DNA of 12,963 bases from Ignavibacteriota bacterium. GTDB lineage: Bacteria > Bacteroidota > Kapaibacteriia > Palsa-1295. Shown one piece after another: positions 1-5,727 of this stretch. The notes under the pieces were generated by a model. The model made no database searches. It had not been told where the DNA came from and saw only the letters and a program-made list of their open reading frames with translations. A program made the position numbers and the translations under genes. The stretch's first letter is position 1, and every line of letters starts with the position of its first letter. The DNA lies in contig PLXB01000407.1 in NCBI GenBank assembly GCA_003151215.1, positions 1 through 12,963 of the forward strand, read 5' to 3'.

Positions 1-533
1 GTTGCAGTATGGTTGCGGACGAACATAGCCGTTCGCAGGAAGAAGCAGATAATAAGATCGTAGTGGTTCGAGGCTAATGCCTCATCGACCGCTACCTGCA
101 TAGCGGCGTCATTATAATAGGCGAACTCGATCGGAAGATCGGTTGGCAGACTTTTGACAATTCGCAAGGCGGCCCGGCGCTTATTAAACGGAATAACCCG
201 GACGTTTGCAAATGCCTCGAGTTCTGGAATAGTCTCCGCATTCGCCGAGCGAGCTTCATCGAGCGCAATTAGATCGACATGAGCGATTTTTGAAAGATGC
301 TGAACGAGATGATACGCTTTGATCCGGTCGCCGCCAATAAGTGGAAACGGAAAGCGATACGAAAGAAACAAAATACGAGGGAGGCCATGGCCATTCTTCG
401 AGCTCTTCCCGTTCTCCATAAGTTTTCCGTTTCCGGAATGCCCATTTTGGGAGTGCCTGCCATTTAGCGATGTATGGCTTTGACCATTATGTTCGCCGTT
501 TTGGGATCGTCGATGATTGGGAGCAGCTAACAT
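1..533 (-). CDS. Glycosyltransferase, GT4/GT-B type, N-terminal part (partial)
   Basis: The gene runs off the left window edge, so only about 177 residues are visible. From about residue 51 the protein reads PRILFLSYRFPFPLIGGDRI followed by KAYHLVQHLSK, the usual first beta strand, glycine loop and helix of GT-B glycosyltransferases of the GT4 kind. A later LPIEFAYYNDAAM stretch and DLIICFFLRTAMFVR also fit that family. Such enzymes transfer a sugar from a nucleotide-sugar donor, commonly in polysaccharide or lipid-glycan assembly; donor and acceptor cannot be told here. The ATG at 533 is the first possible start after an in-frame TAA five codons upstream. An ATG at 419 is the alternative and would remove a 38-residue Asn-Gly-rich leader. 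I prefer 533 because Asn-Gly recurs seven times with varied synonymous codons. No clear Shine-Dalgarno precedes either start. Confidence 0.75.
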   Translation of the reverse strand, partial: MLAAPNHRRSQNGEHNGQSHTSLNGRHSQNGHSGNGKLMENGKSSKNGHGLPRILFLSYRFPFPLIGGDRIKAYHLVQHLSKIAHVDLIALDEARSANAETIPELEAFANVRVIPFNKRRAALRIVKSLPTDLPIEFAYYNDAAMQVAVDEALASNHYDLIICFFLRTAMFVRNHTA

Positions 534-689
534 TCCGTCGTTTGATTACGATTTATCCTATCCTTAGTATAACATGCACGCAGGGCATGCCGGCCCTTCG
601 GAGTAGTGTTGCAGCACAAAGTCATTCCGAAATAGTCTTCTCTTCTCTTTAAAAGAAGACCCGCGAAGAGACAAAAGGTAACAGGTAAT

Positions 690-980
690 AATTTGTCCCC
701 TATTTTTCTGAGACACTGCCTTATCTCCTCTTGACAGTGTCGTTGCTAACTCTCGGTCAATGAAACGCACAGGCCTCTTATTTCTCCCGCCGTCACATGT
801 GGGGCTGGTGTGAAACTCCAAAATGGTCAAGAATCTTCCCGTTTTCGGCCTTGCTGTTATAAAAAAATTATTGCGACCCTTAAACTCGACTCCCCGGAAT
901 CTCAAAATCCCCCGAAGGTTCAACCCAATGCTATGCAAAGATACCAATACTGCGAAAGAAAAGCAATAGGGGGACAAATT
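690..980. repeat. Inverted repeat pair (AATTTGTCCCC type) about 260 bp apart
   Basis: The plus strand reads AATTTGTCCCCTAT at about 690-703 and ATAGGGGGACAAATT at about 966-980. The second is the reverse complement of the first except for one extra C/G. The enclosed 260 bp carries no recognisable gene. This is the form expected of a small non-autonomous element or the worn ends of a lost transposon, but no target duplication could be identified. Confidence 0.45.
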
Positions 981-1023
981 TGTGACCAGCTTTCTTGCGG
1001 AAGAAGGGTGTTGAATAATATAT

Positions 1024-1053
1024 ATAAAGAGAAGGGAAGCAGCGCTTCCCTTC
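1024..1053 (-). terminator. Terminator hairpin after trxB
   Basis: A perfect 10-bp stem (GAAGGGAAGC at 1031-1040, GCTTCCCTTC at 1044-1053) with a 3-nt loop begins 10 nt past the trxB stop. Read on the minus strand it is followed by a TCTTTATATATAT tail, rich in T but not a pure T run. It probably ends transcription of the redox cluster. Confidence 0.65.
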
Positions 1054-1063
1054 ATCAATTTGA

Positions 1064-2104
1064 TCATGAAATAGTATGATGGGGAATGCTCTCCTCTATA
1101 ATCGCATCCGTTTCATCGTGAGATGGTTCATAGCCGTAACGTAGTGGATTCGCATCGAGAAAGCGTTCGGCATCGATGGCAGCAACGCAGCCAGAACCAG
1201 CAGCAGTGACGGCTTGGCGATAGACATGATCCTGGCAATCACCACAAGCAAAAACCCCCGGAATATTCGTAAAGGAGGTCTTACCTTTCGTTTCGATGTA
1301 GCCGATTTCGTTCATGTCGACGATTCCACGGAATAACTCCGTGTTCGGGGCATGCCCGATCGCGACAAAGATACCGTTGGTAGCAACCTCCTCCGTCTTA
1401 CCGGATTCTAAATTACGCATCACTGCGCCCGTAACTGTTTTTCGGCCTTTTTCATCTGTTTGGCCAAGAACTTCAATAATTTCCTGACTTGTGCGCCACC
1501 GAATTTTCGTGTTTGCCTGCGCGCGATCGAACATGATCTTCGAGGCGCGAAACTCACTGCGGCGATGAACGATCGTGACGGAATTCGCGAAACGAGTCAG
1601 ATAGTTGGCTTCTTCCATTGCGGTGTCCCCGCCACCAACGACGAGTACATCCTGATTGCGAAAGAAAAAGCCGTCGCACGTCGCGCAGGCACTTACTCCA
1701 TAACCCATGTACAATTGTTCGGACGGCAAATCGAGCAACTTAGCTCGCGCACCCGTTGCAATAATGATTGTTTCTGCATGATACGTCTTCGACCCAGCTT
1801 GCAGGGAAAACGGGCGTTTGGAAAGATCGACTGCAGTGACTGTTTCAAACTTCGAGACGCCGCCAAAGCGATGTGCTTGTTTGCGAAGGACTTCCATCAT
1901 TTCCGGACCCTGAATGCCATGCTCGAAACCCGGATAATTTTCCACCTCTGTCGTGATAGTGAGTTGCCCACCCGGCTGTTCGCCTTCAAAAATGATGGGA
2001 TTCAGATTTGCGCGGCCTGTGTAGAGGGCAGCGGTGAAACCGGCAGGTCCCGAACCGATAATAACAACCGAATGAACATCTTCTCGTTTAAGATGAGTAC
2101 GCAT
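1064..2104 (-). CDS. trxB: Thioredoxin reductase (NADPH)
   Basis: A flavoprotein that reduces thioredoxin with NADPH in the cytoplasm. Landmarks: FAD-binding GSGPAG at residues 17-22; redox-active CATC (Cys140, Cys143) followed by DG; NADPH-binding GGGDTAMEEA at 157-166; the phosphate-contacting HRRSEFRA at 180-187; and the C-terminal FAD motif GVFACGDCQD at about 283-292. At 346 residues it is slightly longer than the usual 310-330, with a short N-terminal lead-in and an acidic tail of about 25 residues after the core. The gene is last in a run of minus-strand redox genes, 74 nt after queG, and is followed by a terminator hairpin. A TATAAT box in the 74-nt gap suggests it may also have its own promoter. 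The start at 2104 has no clear Shine-Dalgarno, but the family fold starts almost at once, so an error would be small. Confidence 0.96.
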   Translation of the reverse strand: MRTHLKREDVHSVVIIGSGPAGFTAALYTGRANLNPIIFEGEQPGGQLTITTEVENYPGFEHGIQGPEMMEVLRKQAHRFGGVSKFETVTAVDLSKRPFSLQAGSKTYHAETIIIATGARAKLLDLPSEQLYMGYGVSACATCDGFFFRNQDVLVVGGGDTAMEEANYLTRFANSVTIVHRRSEFRASKIMFDRAQANTKIRWRTSQEIIEVLGQTDEKGRKTVTGAVMRNLESGKTEEVATNGIFVAIGHAPNTELFRGIVDMNEIGYIETKGKTSFTNIPGVFACGDCQDHVYRQAVTAAGSGCVAAIDAERFLDANPLRYGYEPSHDETDAIIEESIPHHTIS

Positions 2105-2133
2105 AGATGAAATCTGAAATTCAGAAGGCAGAA

Positions 2134-2139
2134 ATTATA
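2134..2139 (-). promoter_or_regulatory. Possible -10 box for trxB
   Basis: Read on the minus strand this is a perfect TATAAT, about 30 nt upstream of the trxB start in the queG-trxB gap. No good TTGACA-like -35 lies at the usual distance, so this is only a candidate internal promoter. Confidence 0.3.
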
Positions 2140-2178
2140 AAGATCGAAACAGGAGAACGTGGTACTTCCTGCAAGTCA

Positions 2179-3108
2179 TCATTGATACTTTAGAATCGCT
2201 CGAAGGTTTCGTTTTAATCCCGCAAGTTTGGTCCGTTTGACGGGTGATTTTTGGAATCGCCGGGAGAATTCATCCTGATCCATACTTTCAATTGTCTCAC
2301 GAGCGAGCGTAAGATTCTCCTCTCTCGGAGCGAACGGATGTATATCGGTTTGCTCCGCAAAGCGGTTCCAGGGACAAACATCCTGACAGATATCACAGCC
2401 ATAAATCCAACCGTTCATCTGTTCGGCCAAATCATCTTTAATCTCCTGTTCTGGCTTTAGTTCTATTGTGAGATACGAAAGGCATCGTCGCGCATCGAGT
2501 TGATAAGGGGCCACGATCGCATCTGTCGGGCAGGCATCGATACACCGTGTGCAGGTGCCGCACATATCTTCTACGGGAGTATCTGGTTCAAGGTCGATAT
2601 TCAGAATGATCTCTGCAAGAAAGACCCACGAGCCATATTCACGGGTAATAATATTGGTATGTTTCCCGAGCCAGCCAATTCCTGCTCGGGCTGCAATCGC
2701 CTTTTCAAGTAGCGGACCGGTATCCGTATAATATCTGCCAATAGTCTCAGGAGCAACCAGCTTTATCTCATCGAGAAGACGCTCAAGCATGGGCGGAATA
2801 ATTTCGTGATAGTCCGTGCCCCATGCGTAGCGGGATAGCTTATATTCTCCTATATTTTCCGAATCGTCATAGTAATTGAGTGCAAGAGAGAGGACGCTCT
2901 TTGCATCGGGCATAATATTTCGGATATCCCTTCGCTTCTCGTGATTGCGTTCGAGCCATTGCATGGTGCCGTGAGCACCACTGGCGACCCACGACGAGAA
3001 AAAATCTGTCTCGCGCTCGAAGGTTTGGGCGCTTGTTACACCGACTTTTGAAAAGCCAGCTTCAAGTGCCTTATGTTTGATGAGGACCGTTAATTCGTGC
3101 CCAGACAT
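2179..3108 (-). CDS. queG: Epoxyqueuosine reductase QueG
   Basis: Catalyses the last step of queuosine synthesis: reduction of epoxyqueuosine to queuosine in tRNA, using cobalamin and two [4Fe-4S] clusters. The N-terminal domain carries the family signature YYTDTGPLLEK at about residues 126-136, with Asp129 the likely catalytic acid. The first cluster ligands are in CGTCTRCIDACP (Cys183, 186, 189, 193). The second set is in CDICQDVCPWN (Cys238, 241, 245), probably with Cys209 of RRCLSYLTIE. At 309 residues it matches the short form without the C-terminal HEAT repeats. The start ATG is 4 nt from the stop of the upstream Rieske gene, so the two are probably co-transcribed and translationally coupled. 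The upstream ferredoxin or Rieske protein could feed electrons to it, but this is inference from position only. Confidence 0.95.
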   Translation of the reverse strand: MSGHELTVLIKHKALEAGFSKVGVTSAQTFERETDFFSSWVASGAHGTMQWLERNHEKRRDIRNIMPDAKSVLSLALNYYDDSENIGEYKLSRYAWGTDYHEIIPPMLERLLDEIKLVAPETIGRYYTDTGPLLEKAIAARAGIGWLGKHTNIITREYGSWVFLAEIILNIDLEPDTPVEDMCGTCTRCIDACPTDAIVAPYQLDARRCLSYLTIELKPEQEIKDDLAEQMNGWIYGCDICQDVCPWNRFAEQTDIHPFAPREENLTLARETIESMDQDEFSRRFQKSPVKRTKLAGLKRNLRAILKYQ

Positions 3109-3112
3109 ATTC

Positions 3113-3511
3113 CTATAAGTCGATTGGCTCTTCTACCCGAACCTCGTCATCCACAATTTTCACATTATAGATAGGAATGCTTCCACCACCGCCGATCATC
3201 TTACCAGTAACGATCTCAAATGCCCAGCCATGTAGTGGACATGTGACGATGAGGTTCTCTTTGTCGATAAATCCCGATGCGAGCAGGGGAGACGATTCAT
3301 GCGGACAGATATTCGAGATAGCATATACCTGGTCGTTGAGCAGGAAAAGCGCTATTTCGGTGTGCTCACGTATGATGGTCTTGCCTCGACTTCCGTTTTG
3401 CGGTATTTCAGAGAGTTTACAAGCATAGACGAAGCACCGTACATCCGGAGACAATTCGCCGTTAAGCTCGCGGCGTGCTTGTTCCAATGCTTCTTCGTCA
3501 AATTCGTCCAT
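3113..3511 (-). CDS. Rieske [2Fe-2S] ferredoxin, NirD-like
   Basis: A small soluble Rieske protein of 132 residues. The cluster is held by Cys69 and His71 (in CPHESSPLL) and by Cys91 and His94 (in CPLHGWAFE), the two standard Rieske boxes. The C-terminal IYNVKIVDDEVRVE is the last strand of the fold. There is no signal peptide or membrane helix, so it acts in the cytoplasm as an electron carrier or as the small subunit of a reductase or oxygenase. No nitrite reductase or oxygenase partner is in the window. An acidic N-terminal extension of about 25 residues precedes the fold. The gene begins 3 nt after the MBL-fold gene and ends 4 nt before queG, which points to one operon. Its true electron partner is not visible. 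Confidence 0.9.
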   Translation of the reverse strand: MDEFDEEALEQARRELNGELSPDVRCFVYACKLSEIPQNGSRGKTIIREHTEIALFLLNDQVYAISNICPHESSPLLASGFIDKENLIVTCPLHGWAFEIVTGKMIGGGGSIPIYNVKIVDDEVRVEEPIDL

Positions 3512-3514
3512 CGT

Positions 3515-4363
3515 TCAAAAAGCTACCGCTTCGCCAGTTTTGTATCCTTTTGGTGTACTCTCGATTCTCAGAAGCGCATTTTGTGGGTCGTGCTGGAAAA
3601 ATAAAAGCCACTTCTCTTCATAAGCGCGAGGCAAAAGTGTTCTTTTTTCTTCGAGTGTCGTGAGTGGAAAATTATCGTAACCCATGATCCACGGCAAGTT
3701 TAGATGTGCTTTCGTGGGAAAGAGATCGGCGCAAAAGAATACATGATTACCTGCGCTATCATATATGTGGGGTAATTGCTGCGCTCGGGTATGGCCATGG
3801 AAAATTTTTAGTTCGATTCCGGGAAAGATTTCTCCCTCTCCATCTAATTCTTCCAGCATTCCGCTCGTTGCAATCGGCTCCCAGTCTTCTTTTAAGTAGC
3901 TTGCACGATCTTTATCTGTTGGCTTACGCGCCCACGCAAGGTTCTCCCGTTGCACGAAAACTTTTGCGTTCGGGAATGTGGGTAGAGGTTCGCCGGAATC
4001 AGAGCGTGTAACAAGTCCTCCACAATGATCGAAATGAAGATGAGTCTGGATGATGTGTGTAATATCTTCCGGTTTCACCCCGAGTTCATGGAGAGACGTC
4101 GATAAGGTGAATCTCGAATGATCGAGTTTGTAAATGGAGCGTGTCTTTTCGTCGTACTTATCGCCCATACCGGTATCGACGAGAATGTTCATCCCATTGC
4201 CCTGTATAAGCAACGCGCGAAGCGCCATCTCAATGCGGTTTTGGTCGTCGGAGGGGTTAGTCCGCGACCAAAGGTTTTTAGGTACGACGCCAAACATTGC
4301 GCCGCCATCGAGCGCGAAACGGCCGGTTTCTATAGGGGAAAGGGTGTAGGGTCCGATAGTCAT
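3515..4363 (-). CDS. MBL-fold metallo-hydrolase
   Basis: A metallo-beta-lactamase fold protein of 282 residues. The metal-binding motif THLHFDH lies at residues 107-113, with further ligands expected at His191 (HGHTRAQQ), Asp213 (FFCADLFPT) and His258 (FFQHDP). The full ligand set is present, so it should bind two metal ions and be active. The arrangement and the N-terminal GVVPKNLW segment resemble the lactonase/AttM-like subgroup, but substrate cannot be inferred. No signal peptide. It starts 8 bp from the left repeat of the GIY-YIG cassette, so any leader or promoter of its own lies within or across that repeat. It is followed 3 nt later by the Rieske gene. No good Shine-Dalgarno is seen before the ATG. 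Confidence 0.88.
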   Translation of the reverse strand: MTIGPYTLSPIETGRFALDGGAMFGVVPKNLWSRTNPSDDQNRIEMALRALLIQGNGMNILVDTGMGDKYDEKTRSIYKLDHSRFTLSTSLHELGVKPEDITHIIQTHLHFDHCGGLVTRSDSGEPLPTFPNAKVFVQRENLAWARKPTDKDRASYLKEDWEPIATSGMLEELDGEGEIFPGIELKIFHGHTRAQQLPHIYDSAGNHVFFCADLFPTKAHLNLPWIMGYDNFPLTTLEEKRTLLPRAYEEKWLLFFQHDPQNALLRIESTPKGYKTGEAVAF

Positions 4364-4371
4364 GGCTTATA

Positions 4372-4428
4372 ATGTCGTTGCGAGGAGAATCGAACGACCG
4401 AAGGGAGTTCGATTCGACGAAGCAATCC
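4372..4428 (+). repeat. Left palindromic repeat of GIY-YIG cassette
   Basis: A 57-bp unit beginning ATGTCGTTGCGAGGA and ending GACGAAGCAATCC. It contains a perfect 9-bp stem, GAATCGAAC at 4387-4395 and GTTCGATTC at 4407-4415, around the loop GACCGAAGGGA. Outer segments GTTGC and GCAAT can also pair. The inverted copy lies at 4767-4823 with 47 of 57 positions matching. The ATTGCGAGGA...GAAGCAATCC style of palindrome is a widely dispersed type in bacterial genomes. Confidence 0.85.
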
Positions 4429-4447
4429 TTTGGGGATTGGCAGAGAG

Positions 4448-4744
4448 TTACTCAAGAATTGTCTCGTATAAATCTTGCCATTCGGGATTATTGGATTCAA
4501 TAAGAGCATTTTTTTTAGCTCTGGACCCGGCCTTTAGTTGCTTCTCTCTTGCGATCGCATTTGGTGCATCCTCGAACCATTCACAGTACACGAGTTTATC
4601 AACGTTATAACGTTTGGTGAATCCGGGGATTAATTTCGATTTGTGCTCAGATACCCTTCGAAGCAAGTCGTTTGTCACGCCGGTATAGAGTACCGTATTA
4701 TTCTTGTTGCTTAAGATGTAAACCGCATAAGTCTTGAATCGCAT
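4448..4744 (-). CDS. Small GIY-YIG domain nuclease (UPF0213/YhbQ-like)
   Basis: A 98-residue protein made almost entirely of one GIY-YIG domain. The first strand reads YAVYIL (residues 6-11), the second motif is LYTGVT (19-24), followed by the catalytic-type arginine in NDLLRR (25-30), a conserved histidine in SEHK (32-35) and the glutamate of AREKQLK (65-71). All catalytic positions of the family appear intact. Family members cut or nick DNA; the cellular role of the stand-alone UPF0213 type is not well defined. The gene lies alone between inverted palindromic repeats. Its stop is 19 bp from the left repeat, and its start 22 bp from the right repeat, so its promoter must lie in or beyond the right repeat unless it is read through from ferredoxin. 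No additional DNA-binding domain is visible. Confidence 0.88.
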   Translation of the reverse strand: MRFKTYAVYILSNKNNTVLYTGVTNDLLRRVSEHKSKLIPGFTKRYNVDKLVYCEWFEDAPNAIAREKQLKAGSRAKKNALIESNNPEWQDLYETILE

Positions 4745-4766
4745 CGGGATTCTACCCTAAAACAAC

Positions 4767-4823
4767 GGATTGCTTCGTCGAATTCGGCTCCCTTCGGTCA
4801 CCGAATTCTCCTCGCAATGACAT
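4767..4823 (-). repeat. Right palindromic repeat of GIY-YIG cassette
   Basis: An inverted copy of the 4372-4428 unit. Its inner stem (4780-4788 with 4800-4808) has a different sequence from the left copy at five consecutive pairs, yet still pairs (the last as a G-T wobble on the minus strand), while the 11-nt loop is unchanged. It ends one base before the ferredoxin stop codon. Confidence 0.85.
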
Positions 4824-4824
4824 A

Positions 4825-5169
4825 TTATCTTTTCCGACCCGGATCGACTTCATCCAGCCATATGACTTTCGCCTCCAGCTGTTCGCGAGGCTCGACCCAA
4901 TTTGGATCTGGTACACAGCAATCTACAGGGCAGACTGCCGCGCACTGTGGCTCATCATGGAATGTTGTGCATTCCGTGCACTTATCCGGCACTATATAAA
5001 AATAGTCGGACGAGAGAAATCCTACAGCGCCGCTTGGTGCGGGGTCATTAGGTCCGTAAGTTTGACCACCGAGTGTCCAATTTGCACCACCTTCATAAAT
5101 TGCATTATTAGGGCACTCTGGCTCACATGCCCCGCAATTAATGCATTCTGTTGTGATCATGATAGCCAT
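4825..5169 (-). CDS. Dicluster ferredoxin, 2[4Fe-4S], with C-terminal extension
   Basis: A 114-residue electron carrier. The first cluster ligands come from CINCGACEPECP (Cys9, 12, 15, 19). The second set is CTEC followed by QCAAVCP (Cys64, 67, 76, 80), with the long CxxC-x8-C spacing of the YfhL/chlorobial-type ferredoxins. Two further cysteines (84, 85) follow. The insert between the clusters and the extension of about 30 residues are typical of this subfamily, which is common in green sulfur bacteria and relatives. Cytoplasmic. A strong Shine-Dalgarno, AAAGGAGAG at 5175-5183, sits 5 nt before the ATG at 5169. It is the first gene of the minus-strand redox cluster, and its stop codon is one base from the GIY-YIG cassette, which separates it from the MBL gene. 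Confidence 0.93.
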   Translation of the reverse strand: MAIMITTECINCGACEPECPNNAIYEGGANWTLGGQTYGPNDPAPSGAVGFLSSDYFYIVPDKCTECTTFHDEPQCAAVCPVDCCVPDPNWVEPREQLEAKVIWLDEVDPGRKR

Positions 5170-5476
5170 ATTTTCTCTCCTTTAGTAGTGCTTATGTTAT
5201 CGGATATTATGGGCGACCTATTAGGCCGCCGTGTAACAGCAAGAGCAAGTTAAGAGTTTTAGAAATTGGAAAGCCGAGGAAAAACTTGGGCATCTGCATA
5301 AAATGGTTATGACCAAAGCTCTTACCACTTACTCCTCAGCACTTCCAAAAGGGAACGCGAGAACTGCGCTTGCCGTTAGTTCCGCGCCCTGAAAAAGGGA
5401 TATGAATAGGCAATTGTTGGAGGATAGTGGAGACCGGAATGAGGTCTTTAATCATACTTCATATTTTTGCCGAGTG
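5170..5476. other. Spacer with hairpins between ferredoxin and tRNAs
   Basis: No gene is recognised. It must hold the diverging promoters for the ferredoxin (minus) and the tRNAs (plus). Hairpins: 5212-5230 (GGCGgCCT/AGGtCGCC on the minus strand), 5351-5389 (three stacked stems GGG-CGCG-GAACT with AGTTC-CGCG-CCC) and 5431-5446 (AGACC/GGTCT). A 39-codon minus-strand frame at 5336-5455 is not convincing. The paired stems could belong to a structured leader or small RNA of unknown type. Confidence 0.4.
5175..5183 (-). promoter_or_regulatory. Strong Shine-Dalgarno of ferredoxin gene
   Basis: Reads AAAGGAGAG on the minus strand, 5 nt before the ATG at 5169. It fixes the ferredoxin start and shows that this organism uses classical ribosome-binding sites at least for some genes; most of its neighbours lack one. 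Confidence 0.8.
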
Positions 5477-5550
5477 GGGCCTATAGCTCAGTTGGTTAGA
5501 GCGTCCGCCTGATAAGCGGGAGGTCAGTGGTTCAACTCCACTTAGGCCCA
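5477..5550 (+). tRNA. tRNA-Ile (anticodon GAU)
   Basis: A 74-nt cloverleaf: acceptor GGGCCTA (5477-5483) pairs with TAGGCCC (5543-5549), discriminator A5550. The D-arm region is TAGCTCAGTTGGTTAGAG, and the anticodon loop CTGATAA holds GAT. The T-arm contains GGTTCAACTCC. The 3' CCA is not encoded, so it must be added after transcription. It lies 17 nt before tRNA-Ala, probably in the same transcript. Confidence 0.96.
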
Positions 5551-5567
5551 CAGTTCAATTGAAATCA

Positions 5568-5640
5568 GGGCCCTTAGCTCATCTGGTAGAGCGACAGATT
5601 TGCATTCTGTAGGTAAGGAGTTCGAGTCTCCTAGGGTCCA
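5568..5640 (+). tRNA. tRNA-Ala (anticodon UGC)
   Basis: A 73-nt cloverleaf: acceptor GGGCCCT (5568-5574) pairs with AGGGTCC (5633-5639), discriminator A5640. The acceptor holds the G3:U70 wobble that marks alanine tRNAs, in agreement with the TGC anticodon in the loop TTTGCAT. T-arm GGAGTTCGAGTCTCC. CCA is not encoded. The Ile-Ala pair is usually found in the 16S-23S spacer; here no rRNA flanks it. Confidence 0.96.
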
Positions 5641-5667
5641 CTACATTATAAGATTATAAGTGAGAAG

Positions 5668-5698
5668 AAAAAACGGTGCCTTTGCACCGATTTTTTGT
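5668..5698 (+). terminator. Rho-independent terminator after the tRNA pair
   Basis: A 6-bp G/C-rich stem CGGTGC (5674-5679), loop CTTT, GCACCG (5684-5689), followed by A and six T. A run of A before the stem means it could also work in the reverse direction. It separates the tRNAs from the DUF1543 gene that starts 30 nt later. Confidence 0.9.
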
Positions 5699-5727
5699 TT
5701 TAGGCCGGTCAAGAAGGGATAGATGTT

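Larger units (their letters stand above)
534..1063. other. Gene-free stretch with inverted repeats
   Basis: No convincing gene is visible. A 167-codon open frame exists on the minus strand, but it is low in recognisable protein character and crosses the trxB terminator hairpin. The stretch holds three inverted repeats: GACACTG at 712-718 with CAGTGTC at 735-741; an AATTTGTCCCC-type motif at about 690-703 with its inverted copy at about 966-980; and an imperfect GTCTTCT hairpin at about 636-661. It looks like decayed mobile or repeat DNA. A TATACT box at about 565-570, read on the minus strand, could serve the glycosyltransferase, but this is weak. Confidence 0.5.
4372..4823. mobile_element. 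Repeat-bounded GIY-YIG nuclease cassette
   Basis: A 452-bp unit: two 57-bp inverted palindromic repeats enclosing only one gene, a 98-residue GIY-YIG protein. The right repeat ends one base from the ferredoxin stop codon, and the left repeat begins 8 bp from the MBL-gene start. Removing the unit would leave those genes about 9 nt apart, in keeping with the 3-4 nt spacing of the genes that follow. It thus looks like an insertion into an operon junction. No transposase is present. That it moves, and that the nuclease acts on the repeats, are inferences. Confidence 0.6.

Noticed and set aside
564..1067. A 167-codon open frame on the minus strand
   Set aside because: No family features and a low-complexity, gene-unlike composition. 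It spans inverted repeats and the trxB terminator hairpin, so it is probably chance.
1460..2110. A 216-codon plus-strand frame opposite trxB
   Set aside because: It is the antisense shadow of a certain trxB gene and shows no protein family.
5270..5295. GAGGAAAAACTTGGGC, which recalls the GAGGAAAGUCCGGGC core of RNase P RNA
   Set aside because: Key bases differ, and no matching 3' core or overall fold was found.
5336..5455. A 39-codon minus-strand frame (MIKDLIPVSTILQQ...) before the ferredoxin
   Set aside because: No ribosome-binding site, no recognised family, and it overlaps a strong hairpin; it could be a leader peptide but nothing supports this.
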